DNA of 64,000 nt from assembly GCF_028553805.1 (NCBI RefSeq), contig NZ_CP067140.1, positions 2,418,001 to 2,482,000 of the forward strand. The letters run 5' to 3'. The DNA is from Paracoccus saliphilus (GTDB lineage: Bacteria; Pseudomonadota; Alphaproteobacteria; Rhodobacterales; Rhodobacteraceae). The notes below the pieces were generated by a model, which worked only from the letters and a program-made list of their open reading frames with translations, did no database searches and was not told the DNA's origin. This document shows, in pieces, positions 7,638 to 16,521 of this stretch (position 1 is its first letter; every line of letters starts with the position of its first letter). The position numbers and the translations under genes are program-made.

Positions 7638-8411
7638 ATGGCATTCTCTGATTACAAGACCGCCCTCGTTACCGGTGCTTCCGGGGGCATGGGACAGGCC
7701 ATTGCCGAACGACTGCGCTCCAATGGCCTGACCGTGCACGCATTGGCCCGCAGTGAAGGTAAGCTACAGGAACTCGCGGAGAAAAGCGGTGTGATCCCGC
7801 ATCCCGTCGATATCGCTGATACTGCCGCGATCACCGAATTGGTGAAAGGGTTGGAAGTCGATATTCTGGTAAATAACGCAGGCGTATCCCGCCCCGGCAG
7901 CCTGCTTGGCTCCGAAGCGTTCGATATCGACGAGCAGATCAACGTGAACCTTCGCGCGGCACTGCATCTGTCGCGGCTGCTGCTTCCGGGAATGATGGAA
8001 CGAGATCGCGGCCATATCATCAATATCACCTCGATGGCGGGCCATTACGAATTCGGCGGCCATATCGCCTATCATGCGACCAAGTCAGCGATGCATACTG
8101 TTTCGAGGCAACTTCGTGTCGATGCATTCGGGCGCCGTGTCCGGGTCACCGAAATCAGCCCGGGCCGTGTCGAGACCGATATCTTCGCGCATGTCGAGAA
8201 AATCTCGCCCGAGGAAGCCAAGGCAAAATATTTCGATGGTTTCGAGATGCCACAAACCAGCGATATTGCAGATGCCGTGGAATATGCCGTGGGCGCACCG
8301 CAATATGTCAATATCGGGCTCATCGAACTGCTACCGACGCTACAGGTTCCCGGAGGCCTCCGCACTGCCAAGCGGGTCGGCGATGAGGTTGTCCTGACCG
8401 GGAACAAGTAA
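7638..8411 (+). CDS. Short-chain dehydrogenase/reductase
   Basis: 257 residues with the SDR pattern: TGASGGMGQAI at 13-23, NNAG near residue 77, the active-site serine in NITSMAGHY, and YHATKSAMH (Tyr/Lys pair). The C-terminal part is typical of clan SDRs that oxidise small hydroxy acids or alcohols. It belongs to the end of the biotin carboxylase/Pxp operon (39 bases after pxpA, with AGGAACAGGA upstream) and is followed by a strong terminator. With the other SDR at the left edge, the pathway has at least two redox steps. Substrate unknown. Confidence 0.88.
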   Translation: MAFSDYKTALVTGASGGMGQAIAERLRSNGLTVHALARSEGKLQELAEKSGVIPHPVDIADTAAITELVKGLEVDILVNNAGVSRPGSLLGSEAFDIDEQINVNLRAALHLSRLLLPGMMERDRGHIINITSMAGHYEFGGHIAYHATKSAMHTVSRQLRVDAFGRRVRVTEISPGRVETDIFAHVEKISPEEAKAKYFDGFEMPQTSDIADAVEYAVGAPQYVNIGLIELLPTLQVPGGLRTAKRVGDEVVLTGNK

Positions 8412-8440
8412 TCTGCTCCCCGCGACATCGGGAAAAAGGG

Positions 8441-8476
8441 AAATGGCCGGAGCTTTCGCTCCGGCCATTTTAATTT
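8441..8476. terminator. Bidirectional rho-independent terminator
   Basis: A perfect 13-base stem (AAATGGCCGGAGC / GCTCCGGCCATTT) with a TTTC loop, followed by TAATTT on the plus strand and a run of T on the minus side. It lies between the convergent ends of the SDR gene and dctM. Confidence 0.85.
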
Positions 8477-8499
8477 ACGAGTCTGTTTGCGGTATGCCG

Positions 8500-9804
8500 C
8501 TATCCCAGCAGGAGATCCGGCAGGAAGTTCACGATCCCGGGAAACAGTGCCAGCATGATCACGAACGCGATCATGATCATAAGGAAGGGGAAGGTGACGC
8601 GCGCGATATAACCGGTGCTACGCCCGGTAATATTCTGGATCACTGCAAAGTTGAACGCCACCGGCGGGGTGATCTGCGCCATCTCGACTACCAGCACCAT
8701 GAAAATACCGAACCAGACCTTGTCGAAGCCGGCCGCTTCGACAAGCGGCAGGACCACCGGCAGCGTAGTCGCGATCATCGAGAACCCTTCGAGTGCGGTG
8801 CCTAGGATCAGATACAAGACGATCAGGGCAAGGATCAGCACGAAAGGTGACAGGTCCCAGCTTATCACGGCACCCGCCACGGCAGCGGGGATCCCCAGCG
8901 TCGAGGTAATATTCCCCAAAACCGAAGCACCCAGGATGATGATGCCCATGACAGAACAGGTCTGAACTGCGCCGAGAAGAACATCGCGCAACTCTTTCAG
9001 ACCGAGTGCTCCCTGCGACAAGGAGACCAGAAATGCACCAAGAACACCGAGCGCGGCGGCTTCGGATGGCGTGGCCAGCCCTCCATACATCGACCCGAGG
9101 ACACAGACGATCAGGAAAAGGGCCGGAGCCAGATCCTTCAGGGCGGCAAAACGGTCCCGCAGCGGCATATGCCGCATCGCACGTTCGGCTTCCGGGACGA
9201 AATCCGGGCGCATCCGGGTCCGGATCATGATGAAGATGCCGAATACCGAGGCCAGCATCAGACCTGGCAGGAAACCGGCGGTAAACAGGCGTAATACGGA
9301 TTCATTGGCAAGCACACCGTACATGATCATCACGGTGGAAGGTGGAATCAGAAAACCAAGCGTTCCCGCCCCGGCAAGGCTGCCGATCGCGATGTCCGGC
9401 GAATAGCCCCGCGACAACAACTCCTTGAGGGTCATCCGACCCACCACCTGCGTGGTTGCCGCCGAAGAGCCCGAGATCGCCGCAAAGATCGAGCAGCCGA
9501 CGATATTCACGTGCAGCAACCTCCCTGGCAACAGCCCCGCCCATGGCGCAAGCCCGGAAAAAAGTGCCTCAGACAGCTTGGTGCGGAACAGGAATTCGCC
9601 CATGAGAATGAACAGCGGCAGCGCCACAAGGTCCGGCGTCGTCAGGATGTTATAGACATATTGCGGAAACAGCCTGTCGACCGGCAGGCCGGTGAACAAC
9701 AATGCCAGACCGATGGCCGTGGACAGCAGTGCGATCCCGATCCAGGCTCCGGCAGCCAGCGTGCCGAAGAGCAGACCAAACAGGCTGGAGACAATTACAC
9801 CCAT
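8500..9804 (-). CDS. dctM: TRAP transporter large permease (DctM)
   Basis: 434 residues, strongly hydrophobic throughout with about 12 predicted membrane segments. Family segments visible: LPLFILMGEFLFRTKL, GCSIFAAISGSSAATTQVVG, LAGAGTLGFLIPPSTVMIMYG. DctM is the ion-coupled membrane channel subunit of tripartite ATP-independent periplasmic transporters. It follows dctQ by 42 bases in a minus-strand dctPQM operon. The position between the Pxp operon and a LysR gene suggests that it brings in the substrate of the island. Confidence 0.93.
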   Translation of the reverse strand: MGVIVSSLFGLLFGTLAAGAWIGIALLSTAIGLALLFTGLPVDRLFPQYVYNILTTPDLVALPLFILMGEFLFRTKLSEALFSGLAPWAGLLPGRLLHVNIVGCSIFAAISGSSAATTQVVGRMTLKELLSRGYSPDIAIGSLAGAGTLGFLIPPSTVMIMYGVLANESVLRLFTAGFLPGLMLASVFGIFIMIRTRMRPDFVPEAERAMRHMPLRDRFAALKDLAPALFLIVCVLGSMYGGLATPSEAAALGVLGAFLVSLSQGALGLKELRDVLLGAVQTCSVMGIIILGASVLGNITSTLGIPAAVAGAVISWDLSPFVLILALIVLYLILGTALEGFSMIATTLPVVLPLVEAAGFDKVWFGIFMVLVVEMAQITPPVAFNFAVIQNITGRSTGYIARVTFPFLMIMIAFVIMLALFPGIVNFLPDLLLG

Positions 9805-9846
9805 TCCTCACCTTTCCAAGTCGTGTTCATTTTTTACCCTTGAGGA

Positions 9847-10434
9847 TCACTCAATGGCGCTCGCGACGCCAAGTTCGGGATTATTGACGGCGCCTCCGGC
9901 AAGACAGGTCATCAGACGTGCCAACATCTGGAAAGCAAGCACGGCCATGCCGATTGTCAGTACCGATTGCGGAATCCAAAGCGGCGTGAAACTATCCTGC
10001 GACACCTCGCCGAAACCGTAAGTACGCAAGGTGAATCGAGCCAGCCAGATCGTGAGAACCACGGTCACCAGCGAGCCCAAAGTGCAGGAAAAAAGCTCCA
10101 GCAACCATGCGAGGCGGGCCTTTCCAGAAGAAATCAGCAACTCGACGCGCAGTTGAAGCCCGGCCCGCAGGGTCAGCCCCGCTCCCAGAACGAAAGCTGC
10201 ACCCATCAGATAGGCGCTATATTCCCATCCGATCCCGGTTCCTGTCGGCATGAAACGGAGATAGCGACTAACAAAGGCCAGCAATGTATCAACCAATACC
10301 AGCACGGTCAGCGAGGCGATACACATGGCCGCAAGCCACGCCCCTGTCAATGAGGCCAAGTCTGCAGCCCGTTGAAAAGCCGCAGAGAAACCCCGAATCC
10401 CGGTCGCTCGTCGGGAATTATTCTCAGACACCAT
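9847..10434 (-). CDS. dctQ: TRAP transporter small permease (DctQ)
   Basis: 195 residues from an ATG at 10434, one base after the dctP stop; a longer frame to 10536 lies inside dctP and is rejected. Four predicted membrane segments, with GIGWEYSAYLMGAAFVLGAG and the pattern of the second half typical of DctQ. It forms the membrane complex with DctM. An extended hydrophilic N-terminus of about 35 residues precedes the first membrane helix. Confidence 0.88.
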   Translation of the reverse strand: MVSENNSRRATGIRGFSAAFQRAADLASLTGAWLAAMCIASLTVLVLVDTLLAFVSRYLRFMPTGTGIGWEYSAYLMGAAFVLGAGLTLRAGLQLRVELLISSGKARLAWLLELFSCTLGSLVTVVLTIWLARFTLRTYGFGEVSQDSFTPLWIPQSVLTIGMAVLAFQMLARLMTCLAGGAVNNPELGVASAIE

Positions 10435-10435
10435 C

Positions 10436-11425
10436 TCAGTCAGACGCCTTTTTTTCACGATAGGCTTCGACGATCGGCTTGGCATCCGGTACCCGCTCAA
10501 GGAACTCTGCCTGTACATCCTCGGCCCGTTCGGCAATCTGCGCCTTCAACTCGTCACTTAGCGGCTCCAGCGTCATGCCGTTTTCCTTCATCGTCTCGAT
10601 ACTGTCGACGTCGCCCTGACGGGAGACCTCCCAGAAATCCGGCTCGAGTTCGGCTGCCACCTTTTCGATCGCGCCGCGATCCTCTTCCGAAAGGCTGTTC
10701 CAGGTATCAAGATTGATCGTCACGGCATTGGAACCCCAGGTATGGTTCGTGGGATAGATGTAATCGAGGAACTCCCAGAATTTGCCGTCAACACCCGAAG
10801 TGGCCGAGGTGGCCACGCCCTCGACACGTCCCGATGCGAGAGCCGGCAGCAATTCACCCCAGGGCATCGCGACCCCCTCCATACCGATGCTGGAAATGAC
10901 ATCGACAGTATTCTTGTCTGCACCTCGTACCGGGATTCCACGGAAATCCTCAATGTCGTCCACTTCGACATTGAGATAAACATACTGCGCCGGCGACGGC
11001 ACCATGTAGAGGATCTTCTGGTTGTTTTGTTCAGCCAGCTTTTCGAACTCCGGGCGCAGAAATTCGTGATATTCTTTGAGTTCTTCCATCGAAGAAACAA
11101 GGAACGGCACGCCCTCGGCACCGAACATCGGATTGATGCCGACCTGCTGACTGATATTGATATCGGCCATGTCGACCAAGCCGTCGCGGACTGCGGAAAG
11201 TTGATCGGGTCCCTTGAAGCCCAAAGATCCGGCGGCACTCACACTAATCACCACCTCACCCTCGGTCGCCTCCTCCACAGCACTGGCGAACTCCTTGGCA
11301 TTCTCGACCATGAAATTGCCTTCAGGCAAAACATCGGACAGGCTGAGACGGGTTTCAGCGTCGGCTGCCTGACCAAGGGCCATGGACGCGGCCGCGCCGA
11401 GCGTAAAGGTCTTGAAAAACTGCAT
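10436..11425 (-). CDS. dctP: TRAP transporter periplasmic substrate-binding protein (DctP)
   Basis: 329 residues from the ATG at 11425 with GGGGAGA upstream. A cleavable signal peptide is clear: MQFFKTFTLGAAASMALGQA followed by ADA and the mature start ETRLSLSD. The mature protein has the DctP layout, including the region with IPVRGADKNTVDVISSIG that holds the carboxylate-binding arginine in characterised members, and the helix with EFDYIYPTN-like spacing seen here as FLDYIYPTNHTWGSN. It should deliver an acidic solute to DctQM. The promoter region carries copy 2 of the element also found before the Pxp operon. Confidence 0.93.
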   Translation of the reverse strand: MQFFKTFTLGAAASMALGQAADAETRLSLSDVLPEGNFMVENAKEFASAVEEATEGEVVISVSAAGSLGFKGPDQLSAVRDGLVDMADINISQQVGINPMFGAEGVPFLVSSMEELKEYHEFLRPEFEKLAEQNNQKILYMVPSPAQYVYLNVEVDDIEDFRGIPVRGADKNTVDVISSIGMEGVAMPWGELLPALASGRVEGVATSATSGVDGKFWEFLDYIYPTNHTWGSNAVTINLDTWNSLSEEDRGAIEKVAAELEPDFWEVSRQGDVDSIETMKENGMTLEPLSDELKAQIAERAEDVQAEFLERVPDAKPIVEAYREKKASD

Positions 11426-11553
11426 TCTGTTTCTCCCCAGTGCTGGATGTTGCCCTCCCTTCTCGTGTTTCCGAACGAAACATCCTCTGGAAGGCATCTT
11501 GATTTGCGATCCTGTTTCAAGAGACACTAGAAGATCGGGGCAAAGCCGCAAAA

Positions 11554-11588
11554 CAACAGTTTGATCTGACATGATCGCGTTTTGCTAT
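11554..11588. promoter_or_regulatory. Shared upstream element, copy 2 (putative LysR target)
   Basis: In the 358-base divergent region between dctP (-) and the LysR gene (+). AACAGT is followed by ATCTGA-N4-ATCG-N-GTTT-N-GCTATG at 11563-11588, the same blocks and spacing as 2893-2918. Nothing else coding is seen in the rest of this intergenic stretch. Confidence 0.6.
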
Positions 11589-11783
11589 GCTTGCCCTGAA
11601 ACCACTGAAACTCCTGTCTCGTCATCCTCAACTTGCCCGTCCGCAAGCCAAGGCTGTCAGGATCACTGGTAAAATCGGTCTCCATCACACAATATTGCCT
11701 GAACATTAGGATGGGAGTTGTATCCGAACCGGGGAGATGCGGCTCGGTTGCAGCAAAAGAAGGTATCAACACTCGGAGCAGAT

Positions 11784-12686
11784 ATGGATATCAGGCGGCT
11801 ATATGCCTTCGTTAAAATTGTTGACATCGGAAGCATCACACGCGCATCGACCATATTGCACATCGCCCAGCCGGCCTTGAGCCAGCAGATCGCCTCGCTC
11901 GAGACCCATTTCGGCAAGCCGCTCCTGCTACGCTCAAAACGTGGTGTCGTGCCGACCGAGGCGGGCAAAATGTTCTATCGTCATTGCCAGACGATCCTGC
12001 GCCAGATGGAGCAGGCCGAACTCGATATCATGAACGCGTCGGGAGAAATTTCCGGCCATGTCAGCGTCGGCCTCGCCCCGCTCGGGTTGGGGGCCCTTGT
12101 TGCCTCTCAACTGATCGAATCAGTTCAGGAAACGCATCCTGGCATCAAGCTCTACATCAACGAGAATGTGGGCGGCGGGATCATCAGCGAAATGATCATG
12201 ACCGGCAAGATGGACGTCGCGCTAATCTTCGACCCTGGACGTATCCCGACCCTGGCTTTCGACACGATTTGCACCGAAGAGCTGCACTACGTGACCACCA
12301 GTCCCGAAGGGGCGGATAACCATGAAATCGCCTTCGCCGATGCCGTGGCCCAGCAATTGATCCTGCCCAGCCAGATCCACACTTTACGCCAAGCGATCGA
12401 TACCACTCTGGCGCGGGCTGGACTTGCGGCGCGGGTTGCAGCCCAGACAGAATCGATCTCGATTCTCTCGAATGCGCTCAGCGAAGGGCTCGGAGCCGCG
12501 ATCCTGCCCCTCTCAGCGGCCCGTGCCGTGCAACGCCGCGTGCCTGATGCACGTGCCTTGCGCATTCGTCGCCCGAACATGAAGGTCAGCATGGTAACCT
12601 GTGTTTCGGGCCAGCTGCCACTATCCGAGGCCGCTAATATCGTCCATGAAAGGCTTGTAGAACTCGCCAAGAAGCTGACCCGCTGA
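11784..12686 (+). CDS. LysR-family transcriptional regulator (probable regulator of the island)
   Basis: 300 residues from an ATG at 11784 (GGAG upstream). The N-terminal winged helix-turn-helix is clear: DIRRLYAFVKIVDIGSITRA, then AQPALSQQIASLETHFGKPLL and TEAGKMFYRHCQ, close to the NAC/CynR-type subgroup. Residues from about 90 form the ligand-binding domain (HVSVGLAPLGLGALVASQLIE). It is transcribed away from the TRAP operon, the classic layout for LysR control of a neighbouring transporter. The repeated element at 2893 and 11563 is its most likely target, which would join the transporter and the two catabolic operons. Confidence 0.92.
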   Translation: MDIRRLYAFVKIVDIGSITRASTILHIAQPALSQQIASLETHFGKPLLLRSKRGVVPTEAGKMFYRHCQTILRQMEQAELDIMNASGEISGHVSVGLAPLGLGALVASQLIESVQETHPGIKLYINENVGGGIISEMIMTGKMDVALIFDPGRIPTLAFDTICTEELHYVTTSPEGADNHEIAFADAVAQQLILPSQIHTLRQAIDTTLARAGLAARVAAQTESISILSNALSEGLGAAILPLSAARAVQRRVPDARALRIRRPNMKVSMVTCVSGQLPLSEAANIVHERLVELAKKLTR

Positions 12687-13554
12687 TTTGCGTCGCAGAG
12701 GAGAACGTGTCGATCGAGGATGATCGTTTCGGTTAAGATCAACTCTTTTTCCTGATCAGCTTCAGGACGCGCTCGCTCCATCTACGCGCCATAGGCGTGT
12801 TTTCGACGCAGCCAAAAGCCCGGCCCGAAAGGCAACCCCATCACTTGGCGCCTATCGTCGCAAATCATATCGTAGGTTTTCTGCCGCTAGCGATAAAGAC
12901 ATGGACCGTAGAGACTTCTGATTTTCCGAGGTCGACCTGCTGCTGCAGACTTTAGGATTTACGCGACAGTTGCGGCTCTTCAGCCAAAAGAGGTCCCAGC
13001 GCATCTAACAAGGGATCGGGTGACACTGGATCACCGCCGGATTCCCAAGCATTCTGAAATTCCGCGATCTCTATGCCTACAAATGGATGTTCCGCGATCA
13101 CCTTGCAGCATACGCGCAGGTCATCAAGCAATAAGCCGCCCTCATGGACATAGAAAGGTCGGCCTGTGATCGCTGAAGCATCGGTGTCGCCCAGCCTCGG
13201 CCATCATATAGCGCGTGATGATGTGATGCTGGATCAATACCTCGCGGACATGTCACGTCCTAGGCGAGTATGTTCCAGGATGATGTCTCAGGCGATCCGC
13301 ATTGCGGCATCGACTGCCTCGCGGCCCTGCATGCGGAAAAGCGCAGTATTCAGACGCCAGCACCTCCTCTTTTCCGGCAACGCAGACGAGGTACGAAACT
13401 CACATCCTGCCAAAGGCCGGCCTATTCGCTGAACACGACAAGCAGGTTCTCATCCGTCACGAACACCCAATGCATTTATTCCCCCATCCTTAGGCAGAAC
13501 GGACAATCGTGATCGAAGAAACCCATCAGGGTAATATCACCTTGCGGGTTACAC
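12687..13554. other. Degenerate intergenic region without an intact gene
   Basis: 868 bases between the LysR gene and the ygjV-like gene. No frame has convincing length, start and ribosome binding site. Short open pieces on the minus strand have protein-like composition (one is listed separately), interrupted by stops and frame changes. It looks like the wreck of one or more genes. Confidence 0.5.
12952..13203 (-). pseudogene. C-terminal gene fragment, possibly arginase/agmatinase family
   Basis: An open stretch of 83 codons without a start, ending in TAA at 12952. The translated tail is protein-like: GRPFYVHEGGLLLDDLR, then PFVGIEIAEFQNAWESGGD and PLLDALGPLLAEE. The order GG-L-[hydrophobic]-L followed by VG-[IL]-E-[IV]-[AV]-E resembles the end of ureohydrolases (arginase, agmatinase, formiminoglutamase). 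Upstream the frame is stopped at 13204-13206. Family assignment is by eye only; that it is a broken gene is better supported. Confidence 0.4.
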
Positions 13555-14084
13555 TTATTCATTCACGGCACGGGCTCTGTTCCGTGCCATATCGTCTCTG
13601 GCGAGGCGGAAAACGGTAACCGCATTGGTCGTGAGGATGATCCCCTCGCAATAAATGCGCCGAGCGAACCTGTCAGGTAATTCGCTATCATCCAACATAC
13701 GGCTGCAACCGCAAGCAAGACCCGCATCGGGATTCCGTGCAGCATGAACATCGCGTAAGTTCCGATCAGCCCTGCGACAACGGGGATGAAGTCCAACGGA
13801 CTCTGCCAAGTTATCAATGCGGCAAACGCAGTCGCGGCGAGCATGATGCCCATTACCAACGAGTTCCCCTTATATCGGCGAACCAACAAAATCCGTAGCA
13901 CGATGAGACAGCTGATCGCACCGGCAACCCACCCACCAAGCAGGAAGAACTGAGCTGCGAAGGCAATGTTCGCCAGGATCAGGACAGACAGAAGCCGTTC
14001 ATCGCGCTTGTTGGCGAAGGCGGCGATACACAGGCCCAACGCAACGAGGCCGGCAATTTCTCCGACTATAGGATATGGCATCAT
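13555..14084 (-). pseudogene. YgjV-type inner membrane protein, frameshifted near its C-terminus
   Basis: The first frame (ATG at 14084) gives about 145 residues of a small multi-helix membrane protein of the YgjV/Imp family: GEIAGLVALGLCIAAFANKR, FFLLGGWVAGAISCLIVLRI, and CWMIANYLTGSLGAFI. It then runs into an unrelated tail ending at 13563. The expected ending, EGIILTTNAVTVFRLARDD, is present in another frame that stops at 13555. The two frames join at about 13646-13651, where loss of a single base (GCC read as GC before GAG) explains the break. This is either a natural frameshift or an assembly error. Function of the family is unknown. Confidence 0.75.
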
Positions 14085-14540
14085 TTGCCCCGATTTCCAT
14101 TGTTCGCTTTGCGAAAGGAGATGAACCGCCTGCTTCGATCATTTCGGCATGCCCCAACCCGAAATACTACCCTGCGCCACGCATTGTTCAATACAATGCC
14201 GCCGATTGGAGAAATGTGTCCTCTCACCGCGTTTTCCGCCACTTCCAGCGGTGCCCCGCTAGCAAAAGGAAAGCCCGCAAGATGAGCCGAAAGAAAGCGA
14301 TGCTCGCATATTGAAAGGCGGCCTGTCGCAGCAAGTGCGACTCCACCAGAAGCTTCCCTCGGTCTACGGATTGCGAGGACGTGGTCCTGCTTTGATTATA
14401 TGATGATTCAATATTCATGGTTCTCGTCCTCGCATAAGTAGCTTCTTGCCTCTTATTACGCTGAAATTCGCTGCATTGACGAACGATATCACCTCAAGGT
14501 ATCTTGAATAAAATTCATGATAAACAGCAAAGAGCTTCCC
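14085..14540. other. Intergenic region with an inverted repeat before the LysR gene
   Basis: 456 bases with no supportable gene. Just before the following LysR gene there is an inverted repeat TCAAG-GTAT-CTTGA at 14494-14507, in the place expected for autoregulation. Otherwise I see nothing. Confidence 0.4.
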
Positions 14541-15437
14541 ATGCCTGAACTTCCGCCACTGGCGGCGCTGCGGGCCTTCTGTGCCGCGGCGCGTCACGGG
14601 CAATTCAACAGAGCGGCAGAAGAATTGCGGCTAAGCGAGTCAGCCGTAAGCCACCAGATCAGGCGCCTCGAAAACCTTCTGTCTACCAGATTGTTTGAGA
14701 GGCACGGTCCCAAGGTTGAGCTTACGATAGCCGGAGCACGATATTTTACCGAGGTCGAACCACTCCTTGGCCGCCTGGCCGAAGTTACTGCCGCTGCATC
14801 CGGACGCCCAGACCGGGCACGCGTAACTCTGACCCTCCCGCCAACTGTGGCATCAATGTGGTTGATCCCAAATCTGAGCTCCTTCGAACCGGCATGCCCT
14901 AATGTCGATCTTCAAGTGATGGCGACCACTCGGCTGGTCGATTTGCGACGGGAACAGATTGATCTCGCACTACGTTACGGCCGTGACGGCTGGCCTCGGG
15001 TCGAGGTTGAGCACCTCTTTTCTGAACTCGCCTTGCCGGTTTGTCGGCCTGGCTACCTGGCATCACCCATTGCGACCGATCCTGCTGCTGCCATGCGTGA
15101 GCGCCGTTTAATCGTCAATGACGACAGTCCGGATGAATGGCTGGAATGGGCCGAGGCGCATGAGATCACGCCGCCCTCTCTCGATGGTGCATTGGTGCTC
15201 TCGCATTCCGACCAGGTTCTAAGCGCTGCTGAAAGAGGTCTTGGAATAGCTATAGGCCGACGGCCCATGGTCGATACGATGCTACAAAATGGCGCCCTGA
15301 TCGCCCCCTTCGGTGACGCGATACCGACCCGCGCTTCGTTTTACCTTTGTCGCCCTGTCGGAGTGCAACCGACAGTGCCGGTTCGCCGCGTGATCGCCTG
15401 GCTTCGAGAAATAGCCGCAACAATTCCGGCGCTCTGA
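14541..15437 (+). CDS. LysR-family transcriptional regulator, GcvA/AmpR-like
   Basis: 298 residues from the ATG at 14541. The start follows the subgroup pattern: LPPLAALRAFCAAARHGQF, then LSESAVSHQIRRLENLL and RLFERHGPKVELTIAGARY. The ligand-binding domain includes RREQIDLALRYGRDGWP, typical of GcvA-type regulators. An earlier ATG at 14517 has no ribosome binding site. The gene is flanked by a degraded membrane gene and by a quinone oxidoreductase gene on the opposite strand, so no target is evident beyond possible self-regulation. Confidence 0.9.
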   Translation: MPELPPLAALRAFCAAARHGQFNRAAEELRLSESAVSHQIRRLENLLSTRLFERHGPKVELTIAGARYFTEVEPLLGRLAEVTAAASGRPDRARVTLTLPPTVASMWLIPNLSSFEPACPNVDLQVMATTRLVDLRREQIDLALRYGRDGWPRVEVEHLFSELALPVCRPGYLASPIATDPAAAMRERRLIVNDDSPDEWLEWAEAHEITPPSLDGALVLSHSDQVLSAAERGLGIAIGRRPMVDTMLQNGALIAPFGDAIPTRASFYLCRPVGVQPTVPVRRVIAWLREIAATIPAL

Positions 15438-15496
15438 GATCAATCACTACCAGAGGCTTCGGATAAATCTACGGTCTGCCGGTTGCTTGACGGGCT

Positions 15497-16456
15497 TCAG
15501 GTTGGGATTATCACAATGGCTCCACTCGCGCGTCGCTCTTCGGCCGCACGGTGTGCTTCGGCGATATCCTCAAGTGCAAAGCGCTGCCCGATTTCAAGCG
15601 AAACATGTCCCTTGGCGACCGCATCGAATAGATCGACCGCGTTCGACCGGAATCGATTGAGATCGGCATTATGCGGAAAAACTGACGGGCGTGTCAGGAA
15701 GAGACAGCCCTTTTTGTTCAGCAGGTCCGGATCGATCGCCGGCGCCTTTCCCGAGGACGCCCCGTAATTCACCACGAGTCCGAAGGGTGCTGCGCAGTCG
15801 AGTGACTGAAGTAGTGTGTCCTTACCAACGGCGTCATAAACAACGCGCGCCTTTTCGCCACCAGTCGCCCTGAGAAATGCATCCGACCAATCCGGCTGGC
15901 TCGTGTCCACAACCTCGATGCAGCCGGCGTCGAGAGCCGCCTGGCGTTTCGGAGGCGTGCCCGTGCCCCCGATCACGCGCGCACCAAGCGCGGTAGCCCA
16001 GCGTGACAGGATCTGCCCGACGCCACCGGCCGCGGAATGCACGAAAATGAGGTCGCCCGGTTGAATAGCATGCGTGTGACGCAGGAGATACTGGGCAGTC
16101 ATGCCTTTGAACAAAACAGTAGCAGCCGTTTCGTCATCGATGTTATCGGGCAGCTGTACGAGCTTGTCCGCAGGAACATTGCGCCGATCAGCATAGGCAA
16201 CCCGCTGGCCTGGCTTGATATCACGGACCCCTTCGCCAACCGCGTCCACGATACCTGCGGCTTCGAAGCCAAGTCCCGTAGGCAAAGGAAGCGGGTAAAT
16301 GCCTTTACGTTGATAGATGTCGATAAAATTGAAGCCGATGGCCGTCTGGCGGATTTGCGCCTCACCTTTCATCGGGTCGGAAATACCTTCCTCCACGGTC
16401 TTGAGAACTGAAGGATCTCCGAACTGCGTAATTTCTACCACACGTCTGTTCGTCAT
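15497..16456 (-). CDS. NADPH:quinone oxidoreductase (zeta-crystallin type)
   Basis: 319 residues, normal length for quinone oxidoreductase 1. Landmarks: GFNFIDIYQRKGIYPLPLPT in the N-terminal GroES-like domain, GLGFEAAGIVDAVG, and the nucleotide-binding HSAAGGVGQILSRWA in the Rossmann domain. It lacks the zinc ligands of alcohol dehydrogenases. It would reduce quinones using NADPH and so help in electrophile stress. The gene diverges from an ArsR-type regulator gene and shares a perfect operator palindrome at 16486-16507, implying repression by that regulator and induction by a quinone or electrophile. Confidence 0.9.
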   Translation of the reverse strand: MTNRRVVEITQFGDPSVLKTVEEGISDPMKGEAQIRQTAIGFNFIDIYQRKGIYPLPLPTGLGFEAAGIVDAVGEGVRDIKPGQRVAYADRRNVPADKLVQLPDNIDDETAATVLFKGMTAQYLLRHTHAIQPGDLIFVHSAAGGVGQILSRWATALGARVIGGTGTPPKRQAALDAGCIEVVDTSQPDWSDAFLRATGGEKARVVYDAVGKDTLLQSLDCAAPFGLVVNYGASSGKAPAIDPDLLNKKGCLFLTRPSVFPHNADLNRFRSNAVDLFDAVAKGHVSLEIGQRFALEDIAEAHRAAEERRASGAIVIIPT

Positions 16457-16485
16457 GTCCGTTGCCTCTCATTCATTCGTACGAT

Positions 16486-16507
16486 AGGTATGACAAAGAT
16501 CATACCT
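16486..16507. promoter_or_regulatory. Operator palindrome between qor and the ArsR-type gene
   Basis: Perfect inverted repeat with arms AGGTATGA (16486-16493) and TCATACCT (16500-16507) around a six-base spacer CAAAGA. It lies 30 bases upstream of the quinone oxidoreductase start and 15 bases before the regulator ATG. That is the expected place for an autoregulated winged-helix repressor. Confidence 0.7.
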
Positions 16508-16521
16508 TTGACGAGGACGCA

